Position numbers and translations under genes: made by a program. Shown in pieces: positions 54,505-64,000 of a stretch of 64,000 nt of DNA. The stretch spans positions 124,001 through 188,000 of the forward strand of contig NZ_JABBYO010000005.1 of the NCBI RefSeq assembly GCF_012958305.1, written 5' to 3'. A model generated the notes under the pieces. It was not told where the DNA came from. It saw nothing but the letters and a program-made list of their open reading frames with translations, and did not search any database. The stretch is from Tautonia rosea. GTDB lineage: Bacteria; Planctomycetota; Planctomycetia; Isosphaerales; Isosphaeraceae. The number at the start of each line of letters is the position of its first letter. Position 1 is the stretch's first letter.

Positions 54505-55701
54505 ATGATGCCAATCACCCGAGACGACTTGGAAATTCTGCTCGATACACCGCAGCAGCTCAACTATGTCGTCAGTGCCTATGCGGACCTGACCGTCCGC
54601 GATGGATTCCGACACTTTGCCAGCACGGAATTAGCAAACATCGCACGCGCTGCCGACACGGCACTCTCGGAAGCCGAGGCGCGCAAGGTCCTGGACGAGC
54701 ACGTCGGACCGATACTCAAGGAAGTCGAACAGACCAAGCCGGGAGCCAAGGGACTGGCCGCGTTTAGCGCTCCGGGGCGAGGACTCTTCCACGTGATTCC
54801 GCTCCACTTTCCGGTCGAAAACAAGCTGGTGCTGGATGAAGACCCGTTCGTCATGCCGTTGCTGGAGCGTTGGTTCGGTGATCCGAGCTATCTGGTTGCT
54901 TTGATTGACTCTCACGAACTGCATCTCTTCGAGGCCCACTCGGGGCACGCCGAACATGTCACCGGGCTGAACAAGGAAGTCCCTGTCGAGATCCAACGCG
55001 ACAAGCCGCGATTTACCTACAAGAAGCGTTTTCTCGACACCTGGCACGAACGGCAGCAGCAATTGACGAACGATCAGTTCCTCAAGGGAGCCGCCGATCT
55101 GATCTCGGACCACTACCGCGCCGGTGCATTTACGGGTCTCATTTTGCTCGGTCAGGCACCCACGACCTCAGCCATCCGCCGCTTGCTCCACAAGGAGGCT
55201 GATACTGCGGTGGTCCTTGAACACGCACAATCCATGAAGCCGGAGCCAAAGGTTAAAGATGTCGAGGGGGATGTGTCGCGGGCAATGGATCAATGGAGGG
55301 CCGCTGAGCGAGGACGAATTCTCGACGAATTGAAGCAGCGATGGGAGCAAGGCCATCTGGTCGCCAACGGTCCGACTGAGGTGCTTGACGCCCTACAACA
55401 GGGACGAGCCGTCGAGGTGATTATCGGTCCGGACCGGACCATGCCCGGTGCGCGTTGTTCATCCTGCGGCTATCGATTCGGAGCACCGACAGCCCAGTGC
55501 GTTTACTGCAATGGTCGGACAATTAACGTGAACGCAGTGCAGGAGATTCTTCGCATGGCGGTCCGTCAGCCAGTCGCTCGTGTCCATTTGCTCGGACGTC
55601 CGGGAGAACGGGCCCCCGATCCGATGGAGCGAGCCAACGGGGTCGCCGCTTTCCTTCGAGCCGAGGCGAACTGGACCCCTTCGGAACCGGTCCGGGCTTG
55701 A
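54505..55701 (+). CDS. eRF1-like (baeRF) family protein
   Basis: 398 residues from ATG 54505 (or 54508). N-terminal helical part, then a middle domain VALIDSHELHLFEA and a third domain with GLILLGQAPTTSAIRRLL, in the order of archaeo-eukaryotic release factor and its bacterial (baeRF) homologues. A C-terminal four-Cys zinc ribbon is visible (CSSCG and CVYCNG). Bacterial members are proposed to act at stalled ribosomes, but evidence is limited. No GGQ motif is seen, so peptide release is unlikely. The gene starts 198 bases after nadD. Confidence 0.75.
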   Translation: MMPITRDDLEILLDTPQQLNYVVSAYADLTVRDGFRHFASTELANIARAADTALSEAEARKVLDEHVGPILKEVEQTKPGAKGLAAFSAPGRGLFHVIPLHFPVENKLVLDEDPFVMPLLERWFGDPSYLVALIDSHELHLFEAHSGHAEHVTGLNKEVPVEIQRDKPRFTYKKRFLDTWHERQQQLTNDQFLKGAADLISDHYRAGAFTGLILLGQAPTTSAIRRLLHKEADTAVVLEHAQSMKPEPKVKDVEGDVSRAMDQWRAAERGRILDELKQRWEQGHLVANGPTEVLDALQQGRAVEVIIGPDRTMPGARCSSCGYRFGAPTAQCVYCNGRTINVNAVQEILRMAVRQPVARVHLLGRPGERAPDPMERANGVAAFLRAEANWTPSEPVRA

Positions 55702-55734
55702 GAAGGCGATCGACGGGAGACGTGGGAGAGGTGC

Positions 55735-56919
55735 TTATCGAACCACCTCTCCTCGAGACTCGGAAGCGGCCTGAATCACGGCATCAACGGGAGCAAGGTC
55801 TTCGGTCAGCGGCACTCGGGTCGGTTCCGCTCGACGGGAATTGAGTCGAACAACCGGCCGTGAGACGGGATCGAAGACCGAGGAAGGCCAGCGAACCAGT
55901 CGGACGCCATTGGCCAACGTGACCCGAGGGATGCTTGTCAAGGTGTTCGAAACCAGCGGCGGCCGGATCGGCAATCCATCCTCGCGGTGCCCAACCTGCT
56001 GGAAACGGGTTCCTGAGCGGGTGAGTTCATCGAGTCGTCGGCCCGAAAACCCGGCCTCCATGGCCAGATCAGCCGCGGGCCAGATGATCGCCGTGTCGAG
56101 TCGATCGACAGTGGCAAGGTTCATCTGCATCGAATGAAAGGGGCCTTCCCCCGTATCAAGCCAGCTGAGTGAAGCCGTGGCGGCCGCATGATCGGCGACA
56201 AGCGCGGGAGCCACCGAACGATCGCTCCGCAGAAAGATGTACTGTTTATGATCATTGGGGATGGACGTTGCGGTTTCGAAGATCGACCGCGCTCGTTCGT
56301 CGCCGACGACCATGTCCTCCTGGGCCGCGATCACGACCAGAGCAGTTGACTCGGGAATTCGATCCAGTGCCGGCTCGCTGGAAGGAAGGACTTCTCCCGG
56401 TAGGACCGTGACGAGTGCCTTGGGTTCCGGCAGTCCAACCTCGTCGGCCATCGCTGCGAGTTGTGCTGCCAGATTGCCCCCAGCCGAGTGCCCAATCAGG
56501 GCGAAGCGGTTCCGGTCCGGTCGTGCTCGGTTTGGTGCGGTATCGAGCACGACAAGCGCCTTGCGAATGGCGTCGAGCGCATTGGGTAAGAACTCAGCCG
56601 GCCGCGTGGTCCAGTCCTGCTGATACCTTGGATAAATGACGATGTTTCCACGACTGGTCAGGTGAGCAATCCAGGCCCCGTAGAGACCGGGATTCGTCGA
56701 CATCCAACCGTGCAACAGAACGACGACTGGGGCTGGCTTTGAGGGTGTAGGATCGGTCGGCTCGAAGATCCAGTAGGAGCGCGGCCCCTCGCCGTAACTC
56801 AGCGCGAGCATCGCAGCGTGAGGCGAGCGCTTTGTGGTCTTCTCGGCGAGTGGCTGGTCAAGCGGGAATTCGGGGAGCGGCAAGATCCCGGCCAGCAAGA
56901 GTACCAGTGCTGATCCCAC
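55735..56919 (-). CDS. Secreted alpha/beta hydrolase
   Basis: 394 residues. The start is GTG at 56919, because AAGGAGGG lies 6 bases upstream, a better signal than that of the upstream ATG at 56958. A signal peptide (GSALVLLLAGILPLPEF) follows. The alpha/beta-hydrolase core has VVVLLHGWMST, the nucleophile elbow LIGHSAGGN and AAQEDMVVGDERA; DHAAATASL could supply the His. Resembles the PHB depolymerase/poly-ester lipase or BAAT-like dienelactone hydrolases. Extended C-terminal region (about 250-394) with no further motif. Confidence 0.8.
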   Translation of the reverse strand: MGSALVLLLAGILPLPEFPLDQPLAEKTTKRSPHAAMLALSYGEGPRSYWIFEPTDPTPSKPAPVVVLLHGWMSTNPGLYGAWIAHLTSRGNIVIYPRYQQDWTTRPAEFLPNALDAIRKALVVLDTAPNRARPDRNRFALIGHSAGGNLAAQLAAMADEVGLPEPKALVTVLPGEVLPSSEPALDRIPESTALVVIAAQEDMVVGDERARSIFETATSIPNDHKQYIFLRSDRSVAPALVADHAAATASLSWLDTGEGPFHSMQMNLATVDRLDTAIIWPAADLAMEAGFSGRRLDELTRSGTRFQQVGHREDGLPIRPPLVSNTLTSIPRVTLANGVRLVRWPSSVFDPVSRPVVRLNSRRAEPTRVPLTEDLAPVDAVIQAASESRGEVVR

Positions 56920-57247
56920 GTCAAACCCTCCTTGGTGTCGACGAACGGGAAACGGCATTTCGCACGGTTCCGAAACCTGACCGGAGGCTCGACCGCCTCC
57001 CCAGGGTTCCGGCAAGGGTCTCTTGCATAGCCGTTTTGGGGAAATTCCGAAAGATGGGATCGACGAATCACAGGAAAAAATCAAAAATTCCGTCAATCCT
57101 CTCAAGTCGGACGATCTGACCGACCGATGCATTTCTTTGCGATTTCCTGGAATCGAGCAGTTCTTGAAACTGGAATTTCTTGGAAGAACGCTGGACTGGC
57201 AGGGAGGCGAGTCCAGGGCTTCTTCCGTCTGCGAACCTGGAGTGCGG
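56920..57247. other. Divergent intergenic region
   Basis: 328 bases between the alpha/beta hydrolase and the large secreted protein. It contains the AAGGAGGG ribosome site of the former (56924-56936) and an AT-rich patch (57060-57100) suited to promoters. No RNA gene or repeat seen. Confidence 0.35.
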
Positions 57248-60200
57248 ATGCGTGGCGACCGGCACGTTTCCTGGGATGGTCTCAGCCTCGTCCTGGGTGT
57301 GCTGCTGCTGAGTTTTCTCGTTCCCGGCCCTCTTTTGGCCGATTCGCCACCGGTCCGGATGACCCTCGAACTCAGCTGGCGACCTGCCGACGAGGATGTC
57401 GGACGCGCAGTGAAAGAGGAATCGCCTGGTACAGTTGTCGAGCTCTCGTCTGGGACAATTGTCGATGCTCTTGCCTGGTCAGACACGACTTCTCTCCCCC
57501 TCGATCACACGGCTCGACGCCTTGATCGTCTGAAGAATGGGGCGATCAGCCTGGGGTCGAACCCGATCGGACGGGCGAGGTTACGGATCGAAGCACCGAT
57601 TGAATCGTTGCTGACCATTGTGACCCCGGCCGAAGGGAGTTGGACGGTTCCTCTCATCGCCTTCCTCGATGGTCCACAACGCTCGATTCTGGAGTCAGGA
57701 ATCTTCCTTGAGGCCCGTCGATTGGATTGGGATGGACTGGAGGTTGGACTGCCCGGAGATGGGGTCGTGACCTCGGGAGCCATTGTTCCGATAAACGTCA
57801 GGGTGAATGTCCTCACTCCTGAGCCGACAGAGGTCTCGCTCCTGCTCTCGGTTCGGCTCCGACCGGTTCGATCGGATCGGATCCTTTGGGAAGAGTCACG
57901 GCGGCTGGTGCTCTCGACAAACCTGCCCCGACCGGTCCCGCAGATTCTCAACGTCGCCGTGCCGCTTGATGAGGGGACCTACCTTCTTGAAGTCACTGCA
58001 TCCTGGACGCCTCGTGACCTGAATGTTGATGGAAGTCGATTGAGTCGATGGTGGCGACGGCTGCGAAATCGTTCGACCGATGTCGCTTATCGACGTCTTA
58101 GCCTTTCGGTCCTCAATTCCAGGGTTGAGCCGGCGGAAGGGGGAGCTTTGCAACCTCCTCAGCGTCAGGGAGCGGACCAGCTCGACATGGTTGTCGATTC
58201 GGCCGATCTGGGTCGGACGAAGGGACTGCGACCCCGAGCGGAGGGGCGGCTCGCGACGGAGTCGTCGGCAACGGATGCACCTTGGAATGTGCCGGGAGAA
58301 TTGCTGGTTGATCCACCTCGTCGGGAGCGTCTCTGGAGCCTGGTGGGCAGAGTGGGTTCTGAAAATCGTCCCCTGGACCCTGCTGGTCCTGACGGTGTGT
58401 CCTGGGTGGCCTTGCCCCTCAAAGTGCCTCATCCGGATCGACCTCATCGCCTCGATCTGGCGGTGCTGAGTGGAGATCCCGCTTCGGTTTCCGTCGCAAT
58501 CGTGGCACCAGGCAATCGTCCCCGATTGTTACTGGATGCAAGAGGCTATGGCCCGCCGCTTGTCGGTCCTGGGAGTCAGGCGGTCTGCTCGTGGTCGGTC
58601 TGGCCTGATACGACCGATCCGGTCCTGATCGTCGTGAATCGCTCGGCCGATCGGCCACTCTGGCTCGGCGAGGTCAAACTCATCGAACAGGCCGACGACC
58701 CCGCTCCGCTTCTCGTGATGGGCTCGCCCGCTGATGGTGGTCGGTCGTTGGCGGTCCGCGTTTCCGGACGTCGTGATCTCGAACGGTTCGGTGGGACAAA
58801 TGATCACGGACCGGATGATCCCATGGCTCGGGCTCAGCACTTGATCTCCTACCTCAAGTCGGTCGGAGCTTCGGCCGTGGTGCTCCCCGCTCCAGAAGAA
58901 CGTGGTTGGGTCCGAGACGCCTTGGAAGGACAGGCGTTGGAAGATTCGATTGGGCCCGATCCCGATCGAGTTCTTCTGCTGATGCTCAAGCGTTACCAGA
59001 TGGTTGTGATCCTTGAGATGGACGTCGAAGGAAGACCCTTGCCTGGCTTGCCGCCTCCCGAGGACTCCAGAGCGGTGGAACTGGGGTTGGTCCGGATTGA
59101 CCGATCGGGAGCCTCGGAATCGGATCAACCGACCTACAATCTGCTCAGACCGGAAGTTCAACGGGCACTTACACAATCATTGATCGAAACGGTTCGCGCA
59201 ATGGCGGGGCCACGAGGCCCTCAGTGCGATGGAATCTTGCTGCGACTTGGGCCAGGCCCGACCCTGCCCGGTCGGCCCGATACGGGTTTCGATGATTGGA
59301 CCTACGCTCGATTTGTGCGAGATACAATCAAGGGAGATGTGGCCCCTGGCCTGGGCAAAGACAATCCTGATCGGTTCGCTGCTCGACACAAGTATCTCAC
59401 CGGCTCGGCGCTGGTTCCCTGGTTGACCTGGCGATCTCGGCAGGTCGGGGCCTATTACTCGAGCCTTGCCGCGGCAATCGCCGAGGCCAGCCCCGGAGTC
59501 AGTGTGATGCTTGCCACTCCGGTGCTCGATGATGGCGTGGTGGGAGTCGAGGCCCGCCGTTTCGATCGGGATGGACTGCCTCCGGATGCTGCCTGGAGAT
59601 CACTCGGGCTTGATCTGGCCGATTGGCCTGGAGGTGATCGTCCCTCCCCCTATCTCCTTCGAGGCGTGAGTGGGGGAGTCGGTGGGTTGGAACACGATCT
59701 GGCAACTCACCCCGCACTCGACGCTCAATTGGTGAATCGGCCTGGTCGAGGGCTGCTGCTCGGTGCTGATGAGGAGCGAGTAGAGGAAGGTGTCGCGTCG
59801 GATCCGCAATTCTCTCTCAAGCTCTCGGCAGTACCCCCTCCTTCGGGGGTTGAGGGGGACGAGGTCTTCGCTCATGCGGTGGCTGCACTCGACGTGGGCT
59901 GGGTTGTGGTGTCGGCCTCCACGCTGATCAGTCAGGAGGATCGTTTTCGACGCTTTGCCACCGTGTTTCGGAGCCTCCCACGACCCAGAAGCGGCCCTGT
60001 CGGATCGTCCTCGGTGGGCACGGTTGCCCGACTGGTGACGCTCTCCGATCGTTCCTATCTTTGCCTTGCGAATGACACGCCTTACGTCTCGCGATTGACC
60101 GCGGTGATCGGGACACCTGCGACGACCCTGATCGAAGACCTGGATCGCGGTGTCCCCGTGCCGGTCGAACTGGTCGCTGGAGGTCAGCGGGTCACCCTTG

Positions 60201-61030
60201 ATCTTCCGCCGTTCGGGATCAAAGCGTTGCGGATTGGGGCATCGGGCGTCCGCCTCGATTCGGTCTCGGCAGGTCATGATGCTCGGCGGTATGCGCATCG
60301 CACCGCCGTTTCTCGACGGCTCCAATCCCTGGCCTCGGGCGGATCGATCTCGCACCTGAATCCCGGTTTCGAGCCGGAATCGCTTGTCCGCCAGGCCTCC
60401 TCAGGAGATCAGTTGGATCAGGATCTGGTCGGCTGGACGACCGAAGGGGTGTCAGGAGCATCGTTAGCGATTGATGTGATTGGACCAAGAACCGGCCAGG
60501 GAACCCTCAGGCTTCATGCCACGGAGGCACCTGCCACAGCGACCAGTCCGGCTTTCTTCCCTCCAGGGCCGGCGGCGACCCTCAGGGCGTTTGTGCGAAC
60601 CGATCCTCCTGACGCCGCGATTCGGGTCCGGATCGAGTCGGAGCCTGGAACACCAACGCCGGTTCACCTCGCCGCAGACCTTCCCGAGCAGGATCGGAGC
60701 GACTGGACTGCCTTGGCCTTACGGGCCCCCGGACTTCCGGCCGACGGCGTTTCTATGCTCCGTCTCCGGTTTGAGCTGAGGAGTCCGGGACGGCTCTGGA
60801 TCGACGATCTTTCGCTGACCGGCCCGGGGCTGGCCCAGGCTCGAAGCTGTCTGACTGCGGCGCTTCAGGCATACGAAGAAGGACGTTACGCCGACTTTGC
60901 CCGGCTGGCTCGATCTCACTGGGTCGAGAAAGCTGGGGGACCGATCGAACCTCTGGATGCTTCCCCCCTTGTGGCTCCGCTGGCCGGAGAGGTTTCGACT
61001 GATCTACCCGCCCGGTCGCGGCTTCGGTAA
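57248..61030 (+). CDS. Large secreted protein of 1260 residues, possible glycosidase-like core
   Basis: From ATG 57248 (the frame is open from 57023). Signal peptide ends near LLADS. Residues about 170-320 form a beta domain (SLLLSVRLRPV ... LLEVTASWTP). The central region (about 510-800) contains LISYLKSVGASAVVLPAPEERGW, LLLMLKRYQMVVILEMD and CDGILLRLGP, resembling a TIM-barrel like the GHL10 glycosidases. The C-terminal region (about 1100-1210) has a carbohydrate-binding-like fold (LRLHATEAPATATSP ... LWIDDLSL). I cannot name a family. Probably acts on polysaccharide outside the cell. Confidence 0.7.
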   Translation: MRGDRHVSWDGLSLVLGVLLLSFLVPGPLLADSPPVRMTLELSWRPADEDVGRAVKEESPGTVVELSSGTIVDALAWSDTTSLPLDHTARRLDRLKNGAISLGSNPIGRARLRIEAPIESLLTIVTPAEGSWTVPLIAFLDGPQRSILESGIFLEARRLDWDGLEVGLPGDGVVTSGAIVPINVRVNVLTPEPTEVSLLLSVRLRPVRSDRILWEESRRLVLSTNLPRPVPQILNVAVPLDEGTYLLEVTASWTPRDLNVDGSRLSRWWRRLRNRSTDVAYRRLSLSVLNSRVEPAEGGALQPPQRQGADQLDMVVDSADLGRTKGLRPRAEGRLATESSATDAPWNVPGELLVDPPRRERLWSLVGRVGSENRPLDPAGPDGVSWVALPLKVPHPDRPHRLDLAVLSGDPASVSVAIVAPGNRPRLLLDARGYGPPLVGPGSQAVCSWSVWPDTTDPVLIVVNRSADRPLWLGEVKLIEQADDPAPLLVMGSPADGGRSLAVRVSGRRDLERFGGTNDHGPDDPMARAQHLISYLKSVGASAVVLPAPEERGWVRDALEGQALEDSIGPDPDRVLLLMLKRYQMVVILEMDVEGRPLPGLPPPEDSRAVELGLVRIDRSGASESDQPTYNLLRPEVQRALTQSLIETVRAMAGPRGPQCDGILLRLGPGPTLPGRPDTGFDDWTYARFVRDTIKGDVAPGLGKDNPDRFAARHKYLTGSALVPWLTWRSRQVGAYYSSLAAAIAEASPGVSVMLATPVLDDGVVGVEARRFDRDGLPPDAAWRSLGLDLADWPGGDRPSPYLLRGVSGGVGGLEHDLATHPALDAQLVNRPGRGLLLGADEERVEEGVASDPQFSLKLSAVPPPSGVEGDEVFAHAVAALDVGWVVVSASTLISQEDRFRRFATVFRSLPRPRSGPVGSSSVGTVARLVTLSDRSYLCLANDTPYVSRLTAVIGTPATTLIEDLDRGVPVPVELVAGGQRVTLDLPPFGIKALRIGASGVRLDSVSAGHDARRYAHRTAVSRRLQSLASGGSISHLNPGFEPESLVRQASSGDQLDQDLVGWTTEGVSGASLAIDVIGPRTGQGTLRLHATEAPATATSPAFFPPGPAATLRAFVRTDPPDAAIRVRIESEPGTPTPVHLAADLPEQDRSDWTALALRAPGLPADGVSMLRLRFELRSPGRLWIDDLSLTGPGLAQARSCLTAALQAYEEGRYADFARLARSHWVEKAGGPIEPLDASPLVAPLAGEVSTDLPARSRLR

Positions 61031-61274
61031 GATCACGATCGTCCGGGTTCGGATATCCCGAAGGATCCCTTGAGGAGCAACTCCGCGACCGCTCGGGGAG
61101 TGGGTGATTCTGGACCAATCGGGAACCGCCGCCACGGAGATCGGAGCGTTCTGGCCCGAGGCGGAGCGGCCGTAGGGTCGTTGCGTGACCCGGAACGACC
61201 GCGAGGGATGTCCGCGTTTTCCCCAAGATCGCCTCGCGAAGTCACACTCCGAGGGAGGGTCAGGAGGGCCTCGA

Positions 61275-62039
61275 ATGTTCGTCTCATGCAGCACCCTCTG
61301 TTTTGCCGACCGGCCGCTTGAAGCGGCCCTTCGACAAATTGCCGAATTGGAGTTCAACAAGTTCGACCTGGCTCTGGTCGAGGGTGGTCCTCACCTCAGC
61401 CCATCGGAAGTCGCCACCGACCCCGATGCCGCCTTACATCAGCTCAGGAGAGGCCCGAGCCTTTCCCCCTCAGCCCTGGATCTCGACTTTGGCTCGGTCG
61501 ACACGGAAACACTCCAGAAACGGTTCGAGGCGATCTGCCGTTTCTCGAAACTGCTGACCGTCGCTGTGTTGACGATCCCAGCGGCGCCGATCGATACGCC
61601 ACTGGAACGTGAGATCGAGCGGTTGTCCGAGCTCGCCCGGGTTGCGAATCGGGAGGGCCTGGTTCTCTCGGTCCGGACCCACCGTGAGACCCTGACCTCG
61701 GATCCGTCGGTGGCGCTCACCCTTTGTCAATCCGTCCCCGGACTAGGGATCACGCTCGATCCAAGCCACTATGTGCTGGGGCCGCACGCCGGGAAAAATT
61801 ACGACGATCTGTTCCCCTACGTCCAGAATCTTCATTTTCGAGACACGGGGAAAAATCCAGGAGAAGAACAGGTCCGGGTAGGTCAGGGGAAGGTTGATTA
61901 CGCCAGGATCGTTACGATTCTTGAACGGCATGGGTACAATCGGTCACTGACCGTTGCCCTGATCAACCACGGAACATGCTCGTTCGATGTCGAGGTGGAA
62001 GTGCGGAAAATGAAGCTCTTGCTGGAAAGCCTCATTTAA
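61275..62039 (+). CDS. Sugar phosphate isomerase/epimerase-like TIM-barrel protein
   Basis: 254 residues from ATG 61275 with an excellent CAGGAGGG ribosome site. The xylose-isomerase-like TIM barrel shows SCSTLCFADRPLEAALRQIAELEF, LSVRTHRETLTSDPSVAL, GITLDPSHY and VQNLHFRDTGK, with metal ligands Glu/Asp/His at the expected positions (DPSHY, HFRD). The family isomerises or epimerises sugars or is part of inositol pathways. It lies 244 bases after the large secreted protein on the same strand, and before a flavoprotein gene. Confidence 0.82.
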   Translation: MFVSCSTLCFADRPLEAALRQIAELEFNKFDLALVEGGPHLSPSEVATDPDAALHQLRRGPSLSPSALDLDFGSVDTETLQKRFEAICRFSKLLTVAVLTIPAAPIDTPLEREIERLSELARVANREGLVLSVRTHRETLTSDPSVALTLCQSVPGLGITLDPSHYVLGPHAGKNYDDLFPYVQNLHFRDTGKNPGEEQVRVGQGKVDYARIVTILERHGYNRSLTVALINHGTCSFDVEVEVRKMKLLLESLI

Positions 62040-62248
62040 ACACTCACCTTGTTGAACACTGGGGCTCCTGGCGAGGAGGTTCTCGGGCGACTATAATTCG
62101 GAGCACGAACAGGGTGGTGTGTTTCGAAATGGTCGATGGCCGCCCCGATTCCTTGGCGATGATCGCCCTGACCTGATTTCCCCGACGCGACGCGATTGCC
62201 AGGCCTTCGCGAATCTCGGAAAAGTCGGGGGGATCGAGAGGCTCAGCC

Positions 62249-63709
62249 ATGTATGACCTCGTGGTCCTCGGGGGCGGTTCGGGAGGGTTGAACGTTTCTG
62301 GAGCCGCGGCAGCAGTTGGCGCGAAGGTGGCCCTGATTGAGGCAAACCAGCTCGGCGGCGAGTGCACGTTTACAGCTTGTGTTCCCAGTAAGGCACTGAT
62401 TCATGTGGCGGATCTGGCTCGTCGCATCCACCATGCTGAACGTTATGGCATCACGGTGAGTGCTCCAGCAATCGACTTCGGTCGTGTGATGAGTCGCGTG
62501 CGGTCGGTCGTGTCTTCCTTTGCGGTCTCGGACATCGAAGCGATGCAGGCTCGGGGTGTAGAGGTTATCTCGGGCCGAGGTCGATTTGAGGCCTATGACA
62601 CGGTGGTCGTCGACGAGACTCGTCCGATCCAAGGGCGAGCATTCGTGATCGCGACCGGCTCACGCCCGGCAATTCCCCCGATCAAGGGGCTTGAGGCGGC
62701 CAATCCCCTGACGAACGAAACGATTTGGACACTGACGGATCGGCCGGAATCGCTTGTGGTGATCGGTGCGGGCGCTGTGGGGCTCGAACTCTCACAAGCG
62801 CTAGCTCGCCTCGGAGTGGAGGTGACGATCATTGAAACGGCCCCTCGAATCCTGCCGCAGGAAGACCCTGAGGTCAGCAATCGGCTTCGAGCGTGCCTGG
62901 AATCTGAAGGGATCAAAATTTTCACGAACGCCGAAATTGACACGATTGAATGCCGGGACGACGGGAAGGTCGTTCATTTTGTCGACCGGCAGACCGGGAA
63001 CAGTTATCAAGCGTTGAGAGAGATGCTACTTGTGGCCGCAGGACGCCGAGCCAATGTGGAATCCTTGAATTTGGACGCAGTGGGGATTGAGGCTGATCCC
63101 GAACGAGGCATTCCGGTCAATGCGTACCTCCAGACGTATGCCCGGAGGATTTATGCAATTGGTGATGTGATTGGTCGGAACCAGTGGACCCATGCGGCCG
63201 AGCGGGAAGCCGCTGTGGTCTTTCAGAATGCGGTTCTAGGGATTCCCAAACGGTATGACGAATCGGTCATTCCTCGAACGACCTTCACGGATCCGGAGGT
63301 CGCCTCTGTGGGCCGAACCTCCGGATTCGATGCCTCGGAATCTGTTCGGATCCTTCAGGTTGAATACGAAGAACTCGATCGGGCTCGGATTGAAGGCCGC
63401 ACTCAGGGCTTTGCCAAGGTCGTTGTCACACCTTCGGGAAAGCTTCTTGGTGCGACCATTCTGGGAGACAATGCCGCTTTGGTCCTGCAGGAATTCGTTC
63501 TCGCGATGGATCAAGGATTGACCCTGCATCAACTTCTCAACACCATTCACCCTTATCCGACTCATGCCGGACTCGTCCGAGCCCTGGCGACCAGGTTCGC
63601 TTCGACTCGTCTGGAACATGGGCTGACCCGAGCTGCTTTGCGTATTGTATATGGATATGAACCTGCGTCGGGGATAACAGCGCGATCGGAATCCAGTCCT
63701 GAAATCTGA
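62249..63709 (+). CDS. FAD-dependent pyridine nucleotide-disulfide oxidoreductase
   Basis: 486 residues with a GAGAGG ribosome site. FAD motif LVVLGGGSGGLNVSG, redox-active disulfide in GECTFTACVPSK (Cys-x4-Cys), NAD motif VVIGAGAVGLEL, IYAIGDVIG, and C-terminal HPYPTHAGL with the His. The arrangement is that of the dihydrolipoamide dehydrogenase/mercuric reductase family; it lacks the N-terminal mercury domain. CTFTAC differs from the lipoamide dehydrogenase CLNVGC, so it may be another disulfide reductase of unknown electron acceptor. Confidence 0.9.
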   Translation: MYDLVVLGGGSGGLNVSGAAAAVGAKVALIEANQLGGECTFTACVPSKALIHVADLARRIHHAERYGITVSAPAIDFGRVMSRVRSVVSSFAVSDIEAMQARGVEVISGRGRFEAYDTVVVDETRPIQGRAFVIATGSRPAIPPIKGLEAANPLTNETIWTLTDRPESLVVIGAGAVGLELSQALARLGVEVTIIETAPRILPQEDPEVSNRLRACLESEGIKIFTNAEIDTIECRDDGKVVHFVDRQTGNSYQALREMLLVAAGRRANVESLNLDAVGIEADPERGIPVNAYLQTYARRIYAIGDVIGRNQWTHAAEREAAVVFQNAVLGIPKRYDESVIPRTTFTDPEVASVGRTSGFDASESVRILQVEYEELDRARIEGRTQGFAKVVVTPSGKLLGATILGDNAALVLQEFVLAMDQGLTLHQLLNTIHPYPTHAGLVRALATRFASTRLEHGLTRAALRIVYGYEPASGITARSESSPEI

Positions 63710-63853
63710 TGTGCTTGGATCGAGGTTCACCACATCCGACCCTGGTCATTTTGAGCCGAGATCATCGCTGACAAGGCTCTGGAGAGCCGAATACGGCAAC
63801 TCTTTGAACGACGAACAGGCATTTGCGAACTGCTTCAGAGGGAAAGGTGCACC

Positions 63854-64000
63854 ATGACTCGCATGCTGCAAGTGGTTCTGATGGGAATGCTGATCATCGT
63901 TCCCACGCGAAGTGAGTCGGCCGAGGGGCCGAACATCGTGTTTTTTCTCGTGGACGATCTCGGGGTAATGGACCTTGAACCGTATCACCCAGAAACCTTT
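63854..64000 (+). CDS. Sulfatase, N-terminal part (3' end outside window)
   Basis: The frame opens at ATG 63854 and runs past the window end (49 residues seen). A signal peptide (VVLMGMLIIVPTRSESA) is followed by PNIVFFLVDDLGVMD, the first metal-binding motif of the formylglycine sulfatases. The catalytic CxPxR/SxPxR motif lies outside the window. Sulfatases are abundant in planctomycetes and remove sulfate from polysaccharides. AAAGG precedes the start. Confidence 0.88.
   Translation, partial: MTRMLQVVLMGMLIIVPTRSESAEGPNIVFFLVDDLGVMDLEPYHPETF

Overview
The window is high-GC DNA from a planctomycete, most likely a member of the Isosphaeraceae. The main evidence is a PSD1-type cytochrome (DUF1549/DUF1553) overlapping a Tat-exported DUF1501 protein, a ceramidase-like neutral hydrolase, a Ser/Thr kinase with a C-terminal membrane anchor, a sulfatase start at the right edge, and an archaeal-looking cofactor cluster of a kind known in planctomycetes and methylotrophs. 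I see no insertion sequence, prophage, CRISPR array or rRNA. One tRNA gene, Leu(CAG), is present.

Layout. 1-6239: the 3' end of topB, then a minus-strand carbon-metabolism run (HAD phosphatase, PPi-type phosphofructokinase, 6-phosphogluconate dehydrogenase) and a secreted phosphodiesterase. 6552-14323: a Ser/Thr kinase, then a lipid or acyl-chemistry neighbourhood (SDR epimerase, alpha/beta hydrolase, PmtA-like methyltransferase, GH3 adenylating enzyme, acyl carrier protein, AlkP-fold hydrolase). 14633-29908: envelope and transport genes (outer-membrane export lipoprotein, three transporters, ceramidase-like enzyme, lpxA, type II secretion F protein, DAACS symporter, GT4 glycosyltransferase, a repeat-rich secreted protein, a small unknown protein). 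30155-34241: the PSD1-DUF1501 pair. 34246-42753: an accessory catabolic locus (PLP enzyme, thioredoxin, two COG2159-like amidohydrolases, six-repeat kelch protein, acetamidase/formamidase, DapA-superfamily lyase, MFS transporter). 43414-44488: an EEP-family hydrolase and tRNA-Leu with its own promoter-like elements and terminator. 44633-48339: HisA-like, ATP-grasp, ASKHA (MfnF-like) and amino-acid-kinase (MfnE-like) genes, which together look like a methanofuran-type cofactor pathway. 48934-55701: priA, polysaccharide deacetylase, acetyltransferase, nadD and an eRF1-like protein. 55735-64000: an alpha/beta hydrolase, a 1260-residue secreted protein, a sugar-phosphate-isomerase-like protein, a flavin disulfide oxidoreductase and a truncated sulfatase.

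The most interesting points are the methanofuran-like cluster, whose first two genes diverge from overlapping start codons; the GH3-ACP-hydrolase neighbourhood; the catabolic locus, in which one amidohydrolase paralogue has lost a metal-ligand His; and a terminator-like hairpin directly in front of a glycosyltransferase start codon. All family assignments rest on reading motifs by eye; no database search was run.
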